Shown: positions 1 to 9,147 of the stretch, piece after piece
Numbering within the stretch: the first letter of the stretch is position 1
Layout: every line of letters starts with the position of its first letter
NCBI RefSeq assembly: GCF_022814725.1
Contig: NZ_CP093442.1
Coordinates: forward strand, 3,286,001-3,350,000
DNA length: 64,000 bases
From: Bdellovibrio reynosensis
GTDB lineage: Bacteria; Bdellovibrionota; Bdellovibrionia; Bdellovibrionales; Bdellovibrionaceae
Reading direction: 5' to 3'
The notes under the pieces: model-generated
The model's database searches: none
What the model was told of the DNA's origin: nothing
The model's input: only the letters and a program-made list of their open reading frames with translations
Position numbers and translations under genes: made by a program

Positions 1-1306
1 TGGGCGTATCCCACGAAGGATGGGGTTTAATGCGATTAGCAATTTCATCGCTGAGCGCTTCAGATACACCCATCATGGTTTCCATGAACTCACGATTTTG
101 TTTAAAGCCCGGAAGAACCCCAACAAGCTTGTACCAGTTAAATAGGTTATAATAAACGCGACCGTTTACCGATCCCAGCATGTTGCCAAGGTAAGAATCC
201 ATGTCCTTAATGATCTCGTTTGGAACACCTAGGACTTCACAAAACTGCACGTAGACGGCTTTATAATTGCGAAGGGCAAAACTAAAGCTGAGTGGTGAAG
301 TCAAGCCGCCATAGGATTCAATGATGTTCGAATTGTCCCATAAGTTCGGATAGCCAATAAGATCCTGATCTAAACTTGTCACAGGACGCGTTTGTAAAAC
401 ATAAAGTTTGCCATTTTCAATGGCCCACTCGATATCCTGTGGACGGTGATATTGCTTGTGAATCAGTTGGCCCAGCTGATGAAGCTGATTTAATTCTTGC
501 TCACTCAGTGAAGCCGTATTTACTAAAGGTTCTGCTACAACTTTAAGTTCACAGTGCCCTGATGATGACTTCTTCATCATTTCTTTTTTCTCTACGACTT
601 CCTGACGAAGCAACTTTCCGTGATTTGCGTCTAACCAGAAAGAATCGGCATCAAGGGCGCCTGAAACCAGTCCTTCACCCACGCCATACACCGCAGAAGC
701 GACATAGGTGTCGGTTTTCTTCGCCACCGGATCACAGGTAAAAAGAACTCCGGATTTATCTGGGTCTATCATTCGTTGAAGAACGACAGAAACTGAAATC
801 TTTTTTAGGTCGATCTTGTTTTCAAGGCGATAAACTAAACCACGCTCTGAAAAAGCGGAAGCCCAACAGCCCTTGATATATTTTAAGATATCATCCTTAC
901 CGTTCACGTAAAGGAAGCTAGAAAGTTGACCCGCAAAGGAATGGGCTAAGCTATCCTCATCCGCCGCTGACGAGCGTACGGAAAAAACTTTGTCTTCACC
1001 TAAAGTTTTTAATGCTTCGATCAAAGATTTTTCAACGGAAGTGGGTATGGCTGTCTTATCAAATAAAGCTACGATTTCTTGTTCAGCTTGCGCTGCCGTT
1101 AAAGATCCCTGCTGCAATTTATCTAACGAAATTTCAAGTGCTGATTTTACGCCAGGGGATTGCAAGAATTCATGAAAGTAGCGTTTCCCAAACACCACCC
1201 ATTCAGGTACAGGAAGTCCTGCTTGCGACATTAGGAAAAGGTTGAAACCTTTTCCTCCGGCTTCATTCTTAGCAAAAAACAGGGTGGACTTGGGTGTTAC
1301 TAACAT
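1..1306 (-). CDS. PEP-synthase/RPH-like dikinase, partial
   Basis: About 435 N-terminal residues are visible and the C-terminus lies beyond the left edge. The protein opens with a PPDK_N-type ATP-grasp domain: GGKGFNL near residue 17, FSVRSSAADED near residue 108, and the closing LQTRPVT near residue 307. PEP synthase, pyruvate phosphate dikinase and rifampin phosphotransferase (RPH) share this domain; they split ATP to AMP and Pi and pass phosphate through a mobile His domain. The segment after residue 315 (NIIESYGGLTSPLSF) resembles the linker of RPH-like members more than housekeeping PpsA, so a small-molecule substrate is possible. The ATG lies 3 nt past the stop of the UbiA-like gene, so it is the last visible gene of a tight operon. 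The His-domain, which would help decide, is not visible. Confidence 0.8.
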   Translation of the reverse strand, partial: MLVTPKSTLFFAKNEAGGKGFNLFLMSQAGLPVPEWVVFGKRYFHEFLQSPGVKSALEISLDKLQQGSLTAAQAEQEIVALFDKTAIPTSVEKSLIEALKTLGEDKVFSVRSSAADEDSLAHSFAGQLSSFLYVNGKDDILKYIKGCWASAFSERGLVYRLENKIDLKKISVSVVLQRMIDPDKSGVLFTCDPVAKKTDTYVASAVYGVGEGLVSGALDADSFWLDANHGKLLRQEVVEKKEMMKKSSSGHCELKVVAEPLVNTASLSEQELNQLHQLGQLIHKQYHRPQDIEWAIENGKLYVLQTRPVTSLDQDLIGYPNLWDNSNIIESYGGLTSPLSFSFALRNYKAVYVQFCEVLGVPNEIIKDMDSYLGNMLGSVNGRVYYNLFNWYKLVGVLPGFKQNREFMETMMGVSEALSDEIANRIKPHPSWDTP

Positions 1307-1309
1307 AGC

Positions 1310-2173
1310 TTAAGCTCCCACGACGTAAATAAGAATGAGGTAATGCAAAAGTAAATAAACGCCGGAAATATTTCTAAAAAGATTCGCGGTTTTGTTTGTT
1401 TTCTTAAGCAGGTATCCCAGGCTTATTAAGATATAAATTCCAGCGGCCACCGCAAAAAGCGGAAGCGAAAAATACCAGGCAATTATTCCTACACCCAGTA
1501 TCACTTGACTGATCGAAAGGGCCCAAGCCCCATGGCAGCCAAAAATATTTGAATAGCTTGGAACGTGGGGTCTTTCCTCGGTCGGTGCGAAAGTTTTTCG
1601 CGCAAATTCAAAGAGGTTAAAAAAGGCCCAGTTCATTAGAAAGAAAAATAAAATAGCGGGCGATAAGAGTGTAATATCAACGCCACTCATAGCCACGGCA
1701 CTTGAAAGACCTAAAAGCACGCTGACGAAGGTGTGAGTAACTGCATAAGTGGTGAGGTGAGGACGAAGAATTTCGCCAATAAAAAACTCTTCATACATTA
1801 ACAGACTATAACCAATAGCCATTGCATGAATCAAAAAAGCATTTCGCCCAAAGCAAGCCGCTAAAACAAGTTCGAAGATGATTAATCCAATCAGTGCTTT
1901 TTTTACTTGGATAACGCTTAAGATACCGCGAGCCAGGGGACGAGTGGGATTGACCTTCAAATCCACTTCATAGTCTTTGATCTCATCAAACAAGCGCATG
2001 CGGAAAAAGAAAGAAAGCATTAACAGGAAGACTCCAGCAAAACGCAACCAATCCCACGTGCCACTAGTAAGTTTGACCAAATAAAGGCCATTAGCCCATG
2101 AAAATAATAGGATCATGGGCACGTAGGCAGCAGGACTGAATCTCTCTTGGATGAGAATCCACCAATTACGCAA
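1310..2173 (-). CDS. UbiA-family prenyltransferase-like membrane protein
   Basis: A 287-residue protein made of about eight hydrophobic segments. After the second segment it carries FRMRLFDEIKDYEVD followed by NPTRPLARG. This matches the position of the Asp-rich NDxxDxxxD loop and the following PxRP motif of UbiA-superfamily enzymes, which bind Mg-prenyl diphosphate and alkylate an acceptor in the membrane. The first Asp-rich motif is variant (DEIKDYEVD), and I did not find a clear second DxxxD loop, so substrate and activity are open. It overlaps the upstream fusion gene by 8 nt and sits 3 nt from the dikinase gene, which implies co-translation. The surrounding acyl-activating genes suggest a lipid or meroterpenoid-like product rather than ubiquinone (inference). 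Confidence 0.75.
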   Translation of the reverse strand: MRNWWILIQERFSPAAYVPMILLFSWANGLYLVKLTSGTWDWLRFAGVFLLMLSFFFRMRLFDEIKDYEVDLKVNPTRPLARGILSVIQVKKALIGLIIFELVLAACFGRNAFLIHAMAIGYSLLMYEEFFIGEILRPHLTTYAVTHTFVSVLLGLSSAVAMSGVDITLLSPAILFFFLMNWAFFNLFEFARKTFAPTEERPHVPSYSNIFGCHGAWALSISQVILGVGIIAWYFSLPLFAVAAGIYILISLGYLLKKTNKTANLFRNISGVYLLLHYLILIYVVGA

Positions 2174-4565
2174 TAATCACCGCCGGGTCTTTTAATTGAT
2201 CACGCAGCACTTTGTATTCAACTTTCGAGTGATGACGCGGATCCATAGGTATCTTATGGACAAACTTAATTTCGTCCACTGGGATTTTGTTTTTATCAAA
2301 CACACGGCGAATTTCTTTTTTAGCAGCCTCATAATCAAAACCGTCTTTAGAAATTTCAGCTTTAAGCTCGATACAGGCATAAGTTGCCTGACCTAAATCC
2401 CTATGATCAACACCCAAGAAAGCGCAGCGATAAGTAAAGTCCATGCGTTTTAATAAGACTTCCGCGCGCACCGGGAAAAAGTATTTTCCAGCTCGTTCAA
2501 TTGCATTGTTAACACGGCCTACGATCCACAGGTCTTTATTCTTATCAATGTAAGCAAGGTCACCCGTGCGATGCCAGACGCGGTTTTGTGCATCCATGAT
2601 TTTAGTGGTTTTAAAGGCGTCTGGATTATTATAGTAATCTCGGCAAACGTGGTCACCTGTACAGATGAACTCACCAACTTCACCTTCTGGCAATTCTACT
2701 TTTGACCAATCACCATTTTGAAGTTCCACGGGGCCATCTTTAATGCGGATAAACTTAAAGTCGATGTCTTCGCTGATATGACCCACGTTCACACCTTCTT
2801 CGATGATTTCATTGTCTGTGATCGTACTTTCTTTTAGCATATCACGGCCTTCAATGTGGGCCATCGGCTCAGCCTCGGTAGAACCATACAAAATCCAAAG
2901 ATCTGTTTGCGGGGCAATCTCATAGAAGGCTTTTACGTCATCTTTAGAAATCGGCGCGCCACCGGTGACTACACGGCGCAGTTTTGTAAGCTGAATGCCT
3001 TTTTCTTTACAGAATTTAGCAAGGCCCACAAGCATGCTTGGCGATAATGTCGTGCAGTTGATATTTTCATTGATGATTTGATTAGCTAGGATGGCGGGAT
3101 CTTTTTCTGAGGGCGCTGCTAAATCCAGTGCCGGCAGAACTGTTGTTACACCCGATGCTAGGTTGTTTAAACTGAAAATAGGGAATGCCGGCATGTCCTT
3201 ATCCACTTCTGTATAGGGGATAACATGGGAAAGGGCATGATGTTGCGCAGACAAGAATCTATGGGTGCGGTTTGCTCCCTTAGGTTTACCAGTTGATCCC
3301 GTAGTGAAAGTGATAAGAGCTGTGAATTCACTTTCAACCGCAGCTACTGGTGAAGGATCTTTTTTAAGAAGCTCTTCAAAGCGGTGAGTGAACTTGTCAC
3401 CCGGTCCATATAAAATACGGATCGGCATTGATTTAAATTCGGGAACTTGATCAACAAGATCAAACGCCATTTTGAAGCTGATCATGGCTTTAGGATTTAC
3501 GCATTCAGCTGAAGCACCAAGGTGATGGCTTCGTGCCCATGAATCCAAGAACACGGCGATGGCGCCAATTCTTTGCACGGCAAACATAGCCGTGTACATA
3601 TCAAGACTCATAGGTAAAAAGATGATGACGCGATCGCCTTTTTGAATGCCGATATCTAATAGTCCGCGGGCGAAGGAATTAATTCTTGTCGCAAACTGCG
3701 CGAAGGTAATTTTATCGTGGGCAATAGGCGTGTGCGGATTGCCATCCCATTTTTGCAAAGCTTCGCGATTTGCCCAGGTTAAGGCAATGCGATCAGGGAA
3801 CTCACGCAAATGCTTTTCCATATAGCCGATGACGTTGTTGCGTTCGTCAGAACCTGGATAATAACCGATTTTATTATTTCCTTGCGAAGAAGACATAGCT
3901 TTAATCACCTCTTCGGGGTGGGACCATAAAAGGCCATGACCCGCATCTTTGATTTCCACGGATTTAAACTTTGGATAATGCTTTAAAATTTCACTTTGAA
4001 AAGCGGTCGCTGAAATCTTATCTTGTGTACCAAATAGCGCTGTCACTGGAATGTCGCACACATCGGATTTGGACCATGGATTTTTCTGCATAAGAATTTT
4101 GTTTTGCGCCGTCTTCTGCCAAAACTTCCAATCCTGCAGCCGTTCTTTAACTTCAGAAAGATACTTATCATGTCCTTCTTGCAAAGGATGAATAAGGTCC
4201 GCAAAAAAGCTGTCTTTGCTTTTTGCATGGTTGCCTTGAATGATTTTGTCACCAAGAACTGGCAATCCAAGCAGGGTTTGCGCAAGACCACTAAGCTCAC
4301 GCTCTGGCTTGATATAAGGGGTCACTAGAACCACGTGTTCGACATAGTCTTTGAACTGCGGAAGATTTTTAAGAATGCGGTAAGCACCCCAAGAATGGCC
4401 TAAAAGAATTTTTTTAGTTTTATCTTTTTTTAGAAGTTCCAACCATTGATCACTATAAGCATCAACAGCTTGCAAATCATATCCTTGGCCTTCAAGTTTC
4501 TTTTTCAAGATGGACCAATCTTCAGAATGACCAGGATTGCCGTGAAGTGCCAGGATGGTTTTCAT
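2166..4565 (-). CDS. Alpha/beta-hydrolase fused to OleC-like AMP-ligase
   Basis: A 799-residue two-domain protein. Residues 1-225 form an alpha/beta hydrolase with nucleophile elbow GHSWG (Ser58), a candidate acid in GTQDK (Asp182) and His in DAGHG (His210). Residues 245-795 form an ANL-superfamily adenylating enzyme with P-loop TTGSTGKPKG (421-430), YGSTEAEP and HRTGDLAYID. Details such as MPAFPIFSLNNLASG and VTGGAPIS recall OleC, the beta-lactone synthetase of long-chain olefin synthesis. Natural OleB-OleC fusions are known in actinobacteria. Here the hydrolase looks like a generic serine hydrolase rather than the Asp-nucleophile OleB. No OleA or OleD is seen in the window. It overlaps its neighbours on both sides (4 and 8 nt). 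Acyl-activating function is fairly secure; the product is unknown. Confidence 0.82.
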   Translation of the reverse strand: MKTILALHGNPGHSEDWSILKKKLEGQGYDLQAVDAYSDQWLELLKKDKTKKILLGHSWGAYRILKNLPQFKDYVEHVVLVTPYIKPERELSGLAQTLLGLPVLGDKIIQGNHAKSKDSFFADLIHPLQEGHDKYLSEVKERLQDWKFWQKTAQNKILMQKNPWSKSDVCDIPVTALFGTQDKISATAFQSEILKHYPKFKSVEIKDAGHGLLWSHPEEVIKAMSSSQGNNKIGYYPGSDERNNVIGYMEKHLREFPDRIALTWANREALQKWDGNPHTPIAHDKITFAQFATRINSFARGLLDIGIQKGDRVIIFLPMSLDMYTAMFAVQRIGAIAVFLDSWARSHHLGASAECVNPKAMISFKMAFDLVDQVPEFKSMPIRILYGPGDKFTHRFEELLKKDPSPVAAVESEFTALITFTTGSTGKPKGANRTHRFLSAQHHALSHVIPYTEVDKDMPAFPIFSLNNLASGVTTVLPALDLAAPSEKDPAILANQIINENINCTTLSPSMLVGLAKFCKEKGIQLTKLRRVVTGGAPISKDDVKAFYEIAPQTDLWILYGSTEAEPMAHIEGRDMLKESTITDNEIIEEGVNVGHISEDIDFKFIRIKDGPVELQNGDWSKVELPEGEVGEFICTGDHVCRDYYNNPDAFKTTKIMDAQNRVWHRTGDLAYIDKNKDLWIVGRVNNAIERAGKYFFPVRAEVLLKRMDFTYRCAFLGVDHRDLGQATYACIELKAEISKDGFDYEAAKKEIRRVFDKNKIPVDEIKFVHKIPMDPRHHSKVEYKVLRDQLKDPAVIIA

Positions 4566-5302
4566 ATTTTGGTTCCTCTAAGTCGTAATCTATAGAAGTC
4601 TGTGATCTTCGGATTGCTCCGATACACGGTACTTGTTGTTTTTAAGTTCTCTTGGCCCTGGATCTTTCCCGTATTTTCAAGTTCTGCCAACACGTTCGAG
4701 ATGGCTTTGGCTTCTAAGGCCGCACCCATTTCCAAAGAGGCTAAGTAGTCTTTTTTATCGGAGGGAACGACCTCGACCTTTAACAAGGCACCATCATCAA
4801 GTTTTGAGGTCATCTCATGAATGGAAAATCCCGCCTCGGTCTTATGAAGATGAGCCCAAAAATCACACATTAAACCGCGTTGATCAGGCAGTAATCCGTG
4901 ATGGATGTTAATGCATCCCATTTTGGGAATGCTTAGCAGGTTCTTTTTAAAGAAAGAACGAGTTCTTGCATTTACAATTAAATCTAACTTTAAAGATTTT
5001 AAAAGTTCTAAGCTTTCAGGGGAGTTGATGTCTTTAACGACAAGAATTTTTTTGCCAGCCGCTTGATACGCTTGGATTTTTCTTTTTAAGGAATTATCAA
5101 ATTGATTTTTAAGAAGCTGCAGTCCCATGAAAGGGGCGGCTCCTGAAAGGAAAAGAAGCAGAGCCTTTAGCACGATATCCCAAGAGCGGTTGTCTATGAC
5201 GATAAGGCCTTGGATCCGTGGATCGTTTGCCAGCGGTAAAACCAGGCCATCATAGTTCTTTGGGACAAATGTCACCGCTGAGGTGACAAGCCATGCGTTC
5301 AT
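4562..5302 (-). CDS. Formyltransferase-fold protein (Formyl_trans_N only)
   Basis: A 246-residue protein with the Formyl_trans_N signature INIHHGLLPDQRG near residue 131, then HEMTSKLDDGALL. The catalytic Asn-His-Asp trio of 10-formyl-tetrahydrofolate-dependent formyltransferases (Fmt, PurN, ArnA) appears kept. The usual SLLP folate loop reads GLLP. It is shorter than Fmt (about 315 residues) and lacks the C-terminal tRNA-binding OB domain, so it is not the translation-initiation enzyme. The start overlaps the stop of the acyl-CoA ligase (ATGA-type, 4 nt) and its end overlaps the hydrolase-ligase fusion. The context suggests formylation of an amine in the same pathway (inference). It could instead use another one-carbon donor or have lost activity. 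Confidence 0.75.
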   Translation of the reverse strand: MNAWLVTSAVTFVPKNYDGLVLPLANDPRIQGLIVIDNRSWDIVLKALLLFLSGAAPFMGLQLLKNQFDNSLKRKIQAYQAAGKKILVVKDINSPESLELLKSLKLDLIVNARTRSFFKKNLLSIPKMGCINIHHGLLPDQRGLMCDFWAHLHKTEAGFSIHEMTSKLDDGALLKVEVVPSDKKDYLASLEMGAALEAKAISNVLAELENTGKIQGQENLKTTSTVYRSNPKITDFYRLRLRGTKI

Positions 5303-7080
5303 AAATAAAGCTCTTCGATTTTATCCTTAAACTTTTGATCCAATACTTTTCTTTTTACTTTTAAAGACGGCGTAAGCTCGCCACCTTCCACAGAAAATTC
5401 ATTGGGAAGGACTGCATACTTTTTGATGCTTTCAAAGCTTGCAAGCTGGGCATTAGCATCAGCAATGGCTTTTCTTACTAGGTCTTGGGCAAATGGAGTT
5501 TGCACCAGCGAATTCCAATCGCTGAATGAAACCTGTTTTTCTTTTGCCAGGCTTTCAACCGATGGACGATCCAAGGTCACTAAAGCGATAATATATTTAC
5601 GTTGATCGCCATGAATGTGCACATGGGATACAAATGGATTCATCTTTAACAATCCATCAAGGCGCTGTGGCGCTACGTATTTACCACCAGCAGTTTTAAT
5701 CAAGTCTTTTTTACGATCCGTGATTTTTAAATCTCCGCCAGGCATGATTTCGCCGATGTCGCCGGTATGAAACCAGCCATCAGTGAAAACTTCTTTGGTG
5801 GCTTGCTCGTTATGAAAGTATTCTTTCATAACCTTATTACTTTTAATTAAAATCTCGCCGTCTTCAGCGATTTTAATTTTCACATCACCAATAGGACGTC
5901 CCACGCTGCCAAAGCGATAGTTGAATGGCGTATTCACGCACACAGCCGCTGTAGTTTCAGTAAGACCATAACCCTCAAGAATTAAGATTCCTGCAGAGTG
6001 GAAGAATAAAGCAATATCTTTTGAAATCGGCGCGCCACCACTGATGGAAAAACGCAGACGTCCGCCAAAGGCTTCAGTGATCTTAGAAAGTACAAGCTTT
6101 CTAGCCAGTTCATACTTCACAAGCAAATCAAGGGGCAAGATCTGACCGCTTAATTTATATTCGCCAACCTTTTGACCAACATCCAAAGCCCACTTGAAAA
6201 GTTTCATTTTCAAAGGTTGGGTTTGTACTTGCGCCCAGATAGCCGCATAGATTTTTTCAAAGATGCGCGGTACTGAAACTAAGATAGTCGGGCGAACTTC
6301 GCCCAAGTTCCCTCTGATTTTTTCGATGCTTTCTGCATAGGCCATAGTAAAACCAATGTACATATGGCCCCAGTGCTCGATGCGTCCCAGGATGTGGGCA
6401 TAGGGAAGAAAACTTAATGAAACGTCTTTTTCATTGACCCCGCATAAAGGGAAAGCTTCAGAAACTTCGCTGAAAGCCTGAAGGTGAGTAAGAACCACAC
6501 CCTTAGGTTTTCCGGTCGTGCCTGAAGTGTAAAGCAAGCTTGCCATATCATCAGGTTTTAGTGTTGAAACTCTTGAAGTATAGCAATCTGCATGTTCTTT
6601 TAGATAAGCAAAACCAAGCGCGTTTAAATGTTTCCAAGTGATCACGTCGGGGTTAGAAGCGTTATCTTCAAAAACAATGACTTTTTCAACCAAGGGGCAT
6701 TTATCTTTGATGCTATTAAAAACTTTTAAAGGACCTCGGGTTTCGCAAATAAGGATCTTTGCGCCACAGTTGTTAAGAATGTATTCAACATCTTCAGCTG
6801 TGTTGTTTTGGTAAATAGGAACTGTTACAGCTTTGATCCCAAGGATAGCGTAATCAGAAACAGACCATTCATAACGAGTATTAGCCATGATGGCAACGCG
6901 GTCCCCAGCCTGCACACCTAGCGATAGAAGTGCTGCCCCCACTTTTTCAATATCTTGAAAGTATTCAGACCAAGATTTGCTGTGCCATTGGCCATCTGCT
7001 TTAAAGCGAACAGCATCGGCATGAGGATTTCTTTTGGTCATGCTTAGAATAGATGGGCCCAGGGTGTCTAACTTCGTCAT
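5299..7080 (-). CDS. AMP-forming long-chain acyl-CoA synthetase
   Basis: A 593-residue ANL-family ligase of FadD15/long-chain-fatty-acid-CoA-ligase type. It carries the P-loop LLYTSGTTGKPKG (about 183-195), EGYGLTETTA, the WFHTGDIGE motif and the ITDRKKDLIKTAGGKYVAP hinge. The length fits bacterial and eukaryotic long-chain acyl-CoA synthetases, which activate fatty acids to acyl-AMP and then acyl-CoA at the inner membrane. A GAGGAG Shine-Dalgarno lies about 8 nt before the ATG. It is the first gene of the five-gene minus-strand operon and begins 40 nt after the stop of the kinase gene, so read-through from the kinase is possible. It probably supplies acyl-CoA for the operon's later enzymes, though a general role in fatty-acid activation cannot be excluded. 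Confidence 0.9.
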   Translation of the reverse strand: MTKLDTLGPSILSMTKRNPHADAVRFKADGQWHSKSWSEYFQDIEKVGAALLSLGVQAGDRVAIMANTRYEWSVSDYAILGIKAVTVPIYQNNTAEDVEYILNNCGAKILICETRGPLKVFNSIKDKCPLVEKVIVFEDNASNPDVITWKHLNALGFAYLKEHADCYTSRVSTLKPDDMASLLYTSGTTGKPKGVVLTHLQAFSEVSEAFPLCGVNEKDVSLSFLPYAHILGRIEHWGHMYIGFTMAYAESIEKIRGNLGEVRPTILVSVPRIFEKIYAAIWAQVQTQPLKMKLFKWALDVGQKVGEYKLSGQILPLDLLVKYELARKLVLSKITEAFGGRLRFSISGGAPISKDIALFFHSAGILILEGYGLTETTAAVCVNTPFNYRFGSVGRPIGDVKIKIAEDGEILIKSNKVMKEYFHNEQATKEVFTDGWFHTGDIGEIMPGGDLKITDRKKDLIKTAGGKYVAPQRLDGLLKMNPFVSHVHIHGDQRKYIIALVTLDRPSVESLAKEKQVSFSDWNSLVQTPFAQDLVRKAIADANAQLASFESIKKYAVLPNEFSVEGGELTPSLKVKRKVLDQKFKDKIEELYL

Positions 7081-7120
7081 GGTGGCTCCTCAAGGTTGCA
7101 AATTTCTTAACGAAGAAAAA

Positions 7121-9082
7121 TTATTTTAAAAATAAATCTATCATTTTTCTTTGGTCGGCAGGAACAGTGACTGTCGTTTCTGCTGAAAGACCGGTGGTCT
7201 TATTCAGGGCTTGGATTTTTACACCCACTTCAGCTTGAATAAGATAAGCATCGCCTGAAGGTTTGATGGATACAGGAACCCCTGCAATTCTTAACTCAGG
7301 ATTCGCTCCGCCATTAATGATGTTAACCATCACCGAAGCCACACGCGGAAGTCTTTGCATAGTTCCTGTGAATGAATAAGCCTCATAGGTTGGAGTAATC
7401 GTAGTTACAAGGTCTGTGTAACCTTCTTTAACCAAACGAAGTCCAAACGGAGTGTTTGCTTTTACAGTTTTTCTAACAGGAGTGAATTCGCCTGTATCTA
7501 CGCCATCGATCACTACGCGCGCACGCTCTGGAGTCGAGTAGATTGTGACGGTGTAGGCTGGAGCCGTAGCCGCCATATCCACTTGTTGTGAAGATGGGTC
7601 CGCTGTTGCAGTTCCAGTCGCCGTGGTTGCTGTCACTGTCGAAAGGCCCGCTGACGGAGTACGGTTGGGTTGTTTTTTACCAAGGAAGTTATTATAAAAC
7701 CACCAGCCACCAACAACTAAAACCAAACCAATCACAGCCTTCATCGCAAGACCGGTGATGTCTTCGATAGAAGAAGACCCGCCATTTCTTGAAGAAGGGT
7801 AGGGATTCGTTGGAAGACCGTTAGGTGTTCTTGTCATTGTGCCATTGCTGTTACTAATACCCGTCGCATGGGTGCGAGTTTGCGTGATATTGGTGTTCGT
7901 CTGAGTATTTGTTTGCCCACCCATTCCCGGAGGTTTCGGAGGAGCTTTCAGACCGTCCAAGTTCACACGAATATCAGTTGAAGTATCTAGATCTAGTTTT
8001 TCATTTGCTTCATCTTCCATCGGCATAGGGGCTGGCATAGCACCCGGGCGAGGAGGAGCGCGCAGATCCGTTTGAGTCACGACAGTTTTATCATCTGCCG
8101 TTGACGCTTGAACTTTTGCAAACTCCACAAGTTTACGGCGTTGATCCAAGAAAGCAGCAGAAAATGCGTTTTTCATGAACACGCTAAAGTCGTGTGGAGA
8201 GAAGTCAGGATATTGAGTATTTAGGAAACGATTTAAATCACGATGCAAGTCTGCGGCTTTTTGATAGCGCAGGCTTTTATCTTTCGCTAAGCCCTTATTT
8301 ACGATTCTTTCTAATTCCGGCGGAATAGAAGGATTGATTTTGCGAATCGAAGGGATTTGGCATTCACGGATTTTTCTTAAGATCGCCGCTTCACTGTTTG
8401 AAGTGAAAAGACGGTCGTTAGCTAAAAGCTCCCAAAGAACAATCGCTAAAGAGAAAATATCTGTGGTGTTATCAATGTGCTGGCCATCAGCTTGCTCTGG
8501 GCTCATGTAACCGTATTTCCCTTTAAGGGTTCCGGCTTTAGTAGCTTCCAATTGAGTTTCTGCTTTGGCGATACCAAAATCGATGATCTTCACTTCACCT
8601 TCAAAGCTGACCATGATGTTTTGCGGACTCATATCACGGTGAACGATATTTAAAGGTTTACCAGTGGTGCCATCAATACAACGGTGAGCATGGTCAAGAC
8701 CTGCTGCCACCTCTTTGATCATGAAGACAACTTGTTCTGGTGTGAATTGCGTATTTGATTTTTTTAGTTCATTCAAGATCTGGCGAAGATTGCGTCCTTC
8801 GACGTATTCCATCACCAAGTAAAATTGCCCTCGCTCAACCCCGAAATCATAAATGGAAACCACGTTTCCATGATTGAGATTTACAGCAATCTTTGCTTCT
8901 TCTTTAAACATATCAATAAATTCTTGGTGATCCGAATATTGGGGAAGAATTCGCTTGATAGCGACGAACTTATTGACACCTACGGCTCCCGTAGACTTTG
9001 CTAGATACACTTCGGCCATACCGCCCGCGGCGAGACGTTCCAGAAGGATGTATTTACCAAACTGCTCTACAGGTTGAGACAT
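7121..9082 (-). CDS. Ser/Thr protein kinase with TM and PEGA domain
   Basis: A 653-residue Hanks-type kinase. It shows the glycine loop LAAGGMAEVY (17-26), Lys43 in VAIKR, catalytic HRDMSPQN (Asp150), DFG (168-170) and GYMSPEQ. The PQN form of the catalytic loop is typical of myxobacterial and bdellovibrio kinases. A proline- and threonine-rich linker (about 330-440) leads to one transmembrane helix (about 447-467). The outside part contains a PEGA domain (STPERARVVIDGVDTG, EGYTDLV), which may sense or bind the envelope. The kinase domain is therefore cytoplasmic and the PEGA part periplasmic. It is divergent from coaE across about 65 nt. The acyl-CoA ligase operon begins 40 nt downstream, so the kinase may be part of that transcript (inference). 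Confidence 0.93.
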   Translation of the reverse strand: MSQPVEQFGKYILLERLAAGGMAEVYLAKSTGAVGVNKFVAIKRILPQYSDHQEFIDMFKEEAKIAVNLNHGNVVSIYDFGVERGQFYLVMEYVEGRNLRQILNELKKSNTQFTPEQVVFMIKEVAAGLDHAHRCIDGTTGKPLNIVHRDMSPQNIMVSFEGEVKIIDFGIAKAETQLEATKAGTLKGKYGYMSPEQADGQHIDNTTDIFSLAIVLWELLANDRLFTSNSEAAILRKIRECQIPSIRKINPSIPPELERIVNKGLAKDKSLRYQKAADLHRDLNRFLNTQYPDFSPHDFSVFMKNAFSAAFLDQRRKLVEFAKVQASTADDKTVVTQTDLRAPPRPGAMPAPMPMEDEANEKLDLDTSTDIRVNLDGLKAPPKPPGMGGQTNTQTNTNITQTRTHATGISNSNGTMTRTPNGLPTNPYPSSRNGGSSSIEDITGLAMKAVIGLVLVVGGWWFYNNFLGKKQPNRTPSAGLSTVTATTATGTATADPSSQQVDMAATAPAYTVTIYSTPERARVVIDGVDTGEFTPVRKTVKANTPFGLRLVKEGYTDLVTTITPTYEAYSFTGTMQRLPRVASVMVNIINGGANPELRIAGVPVSIKPSGDAYLIQAEVGVKIQALNKTTGLSAETTVTVPADQRKMIDLFLK

Positions 9083-9147
9083 GAAAACTGATTCCCCTTT
9101 GTGAGGACTATCGGTAAAATAAAATGAATCCTTAAGGAGATTTGTCT

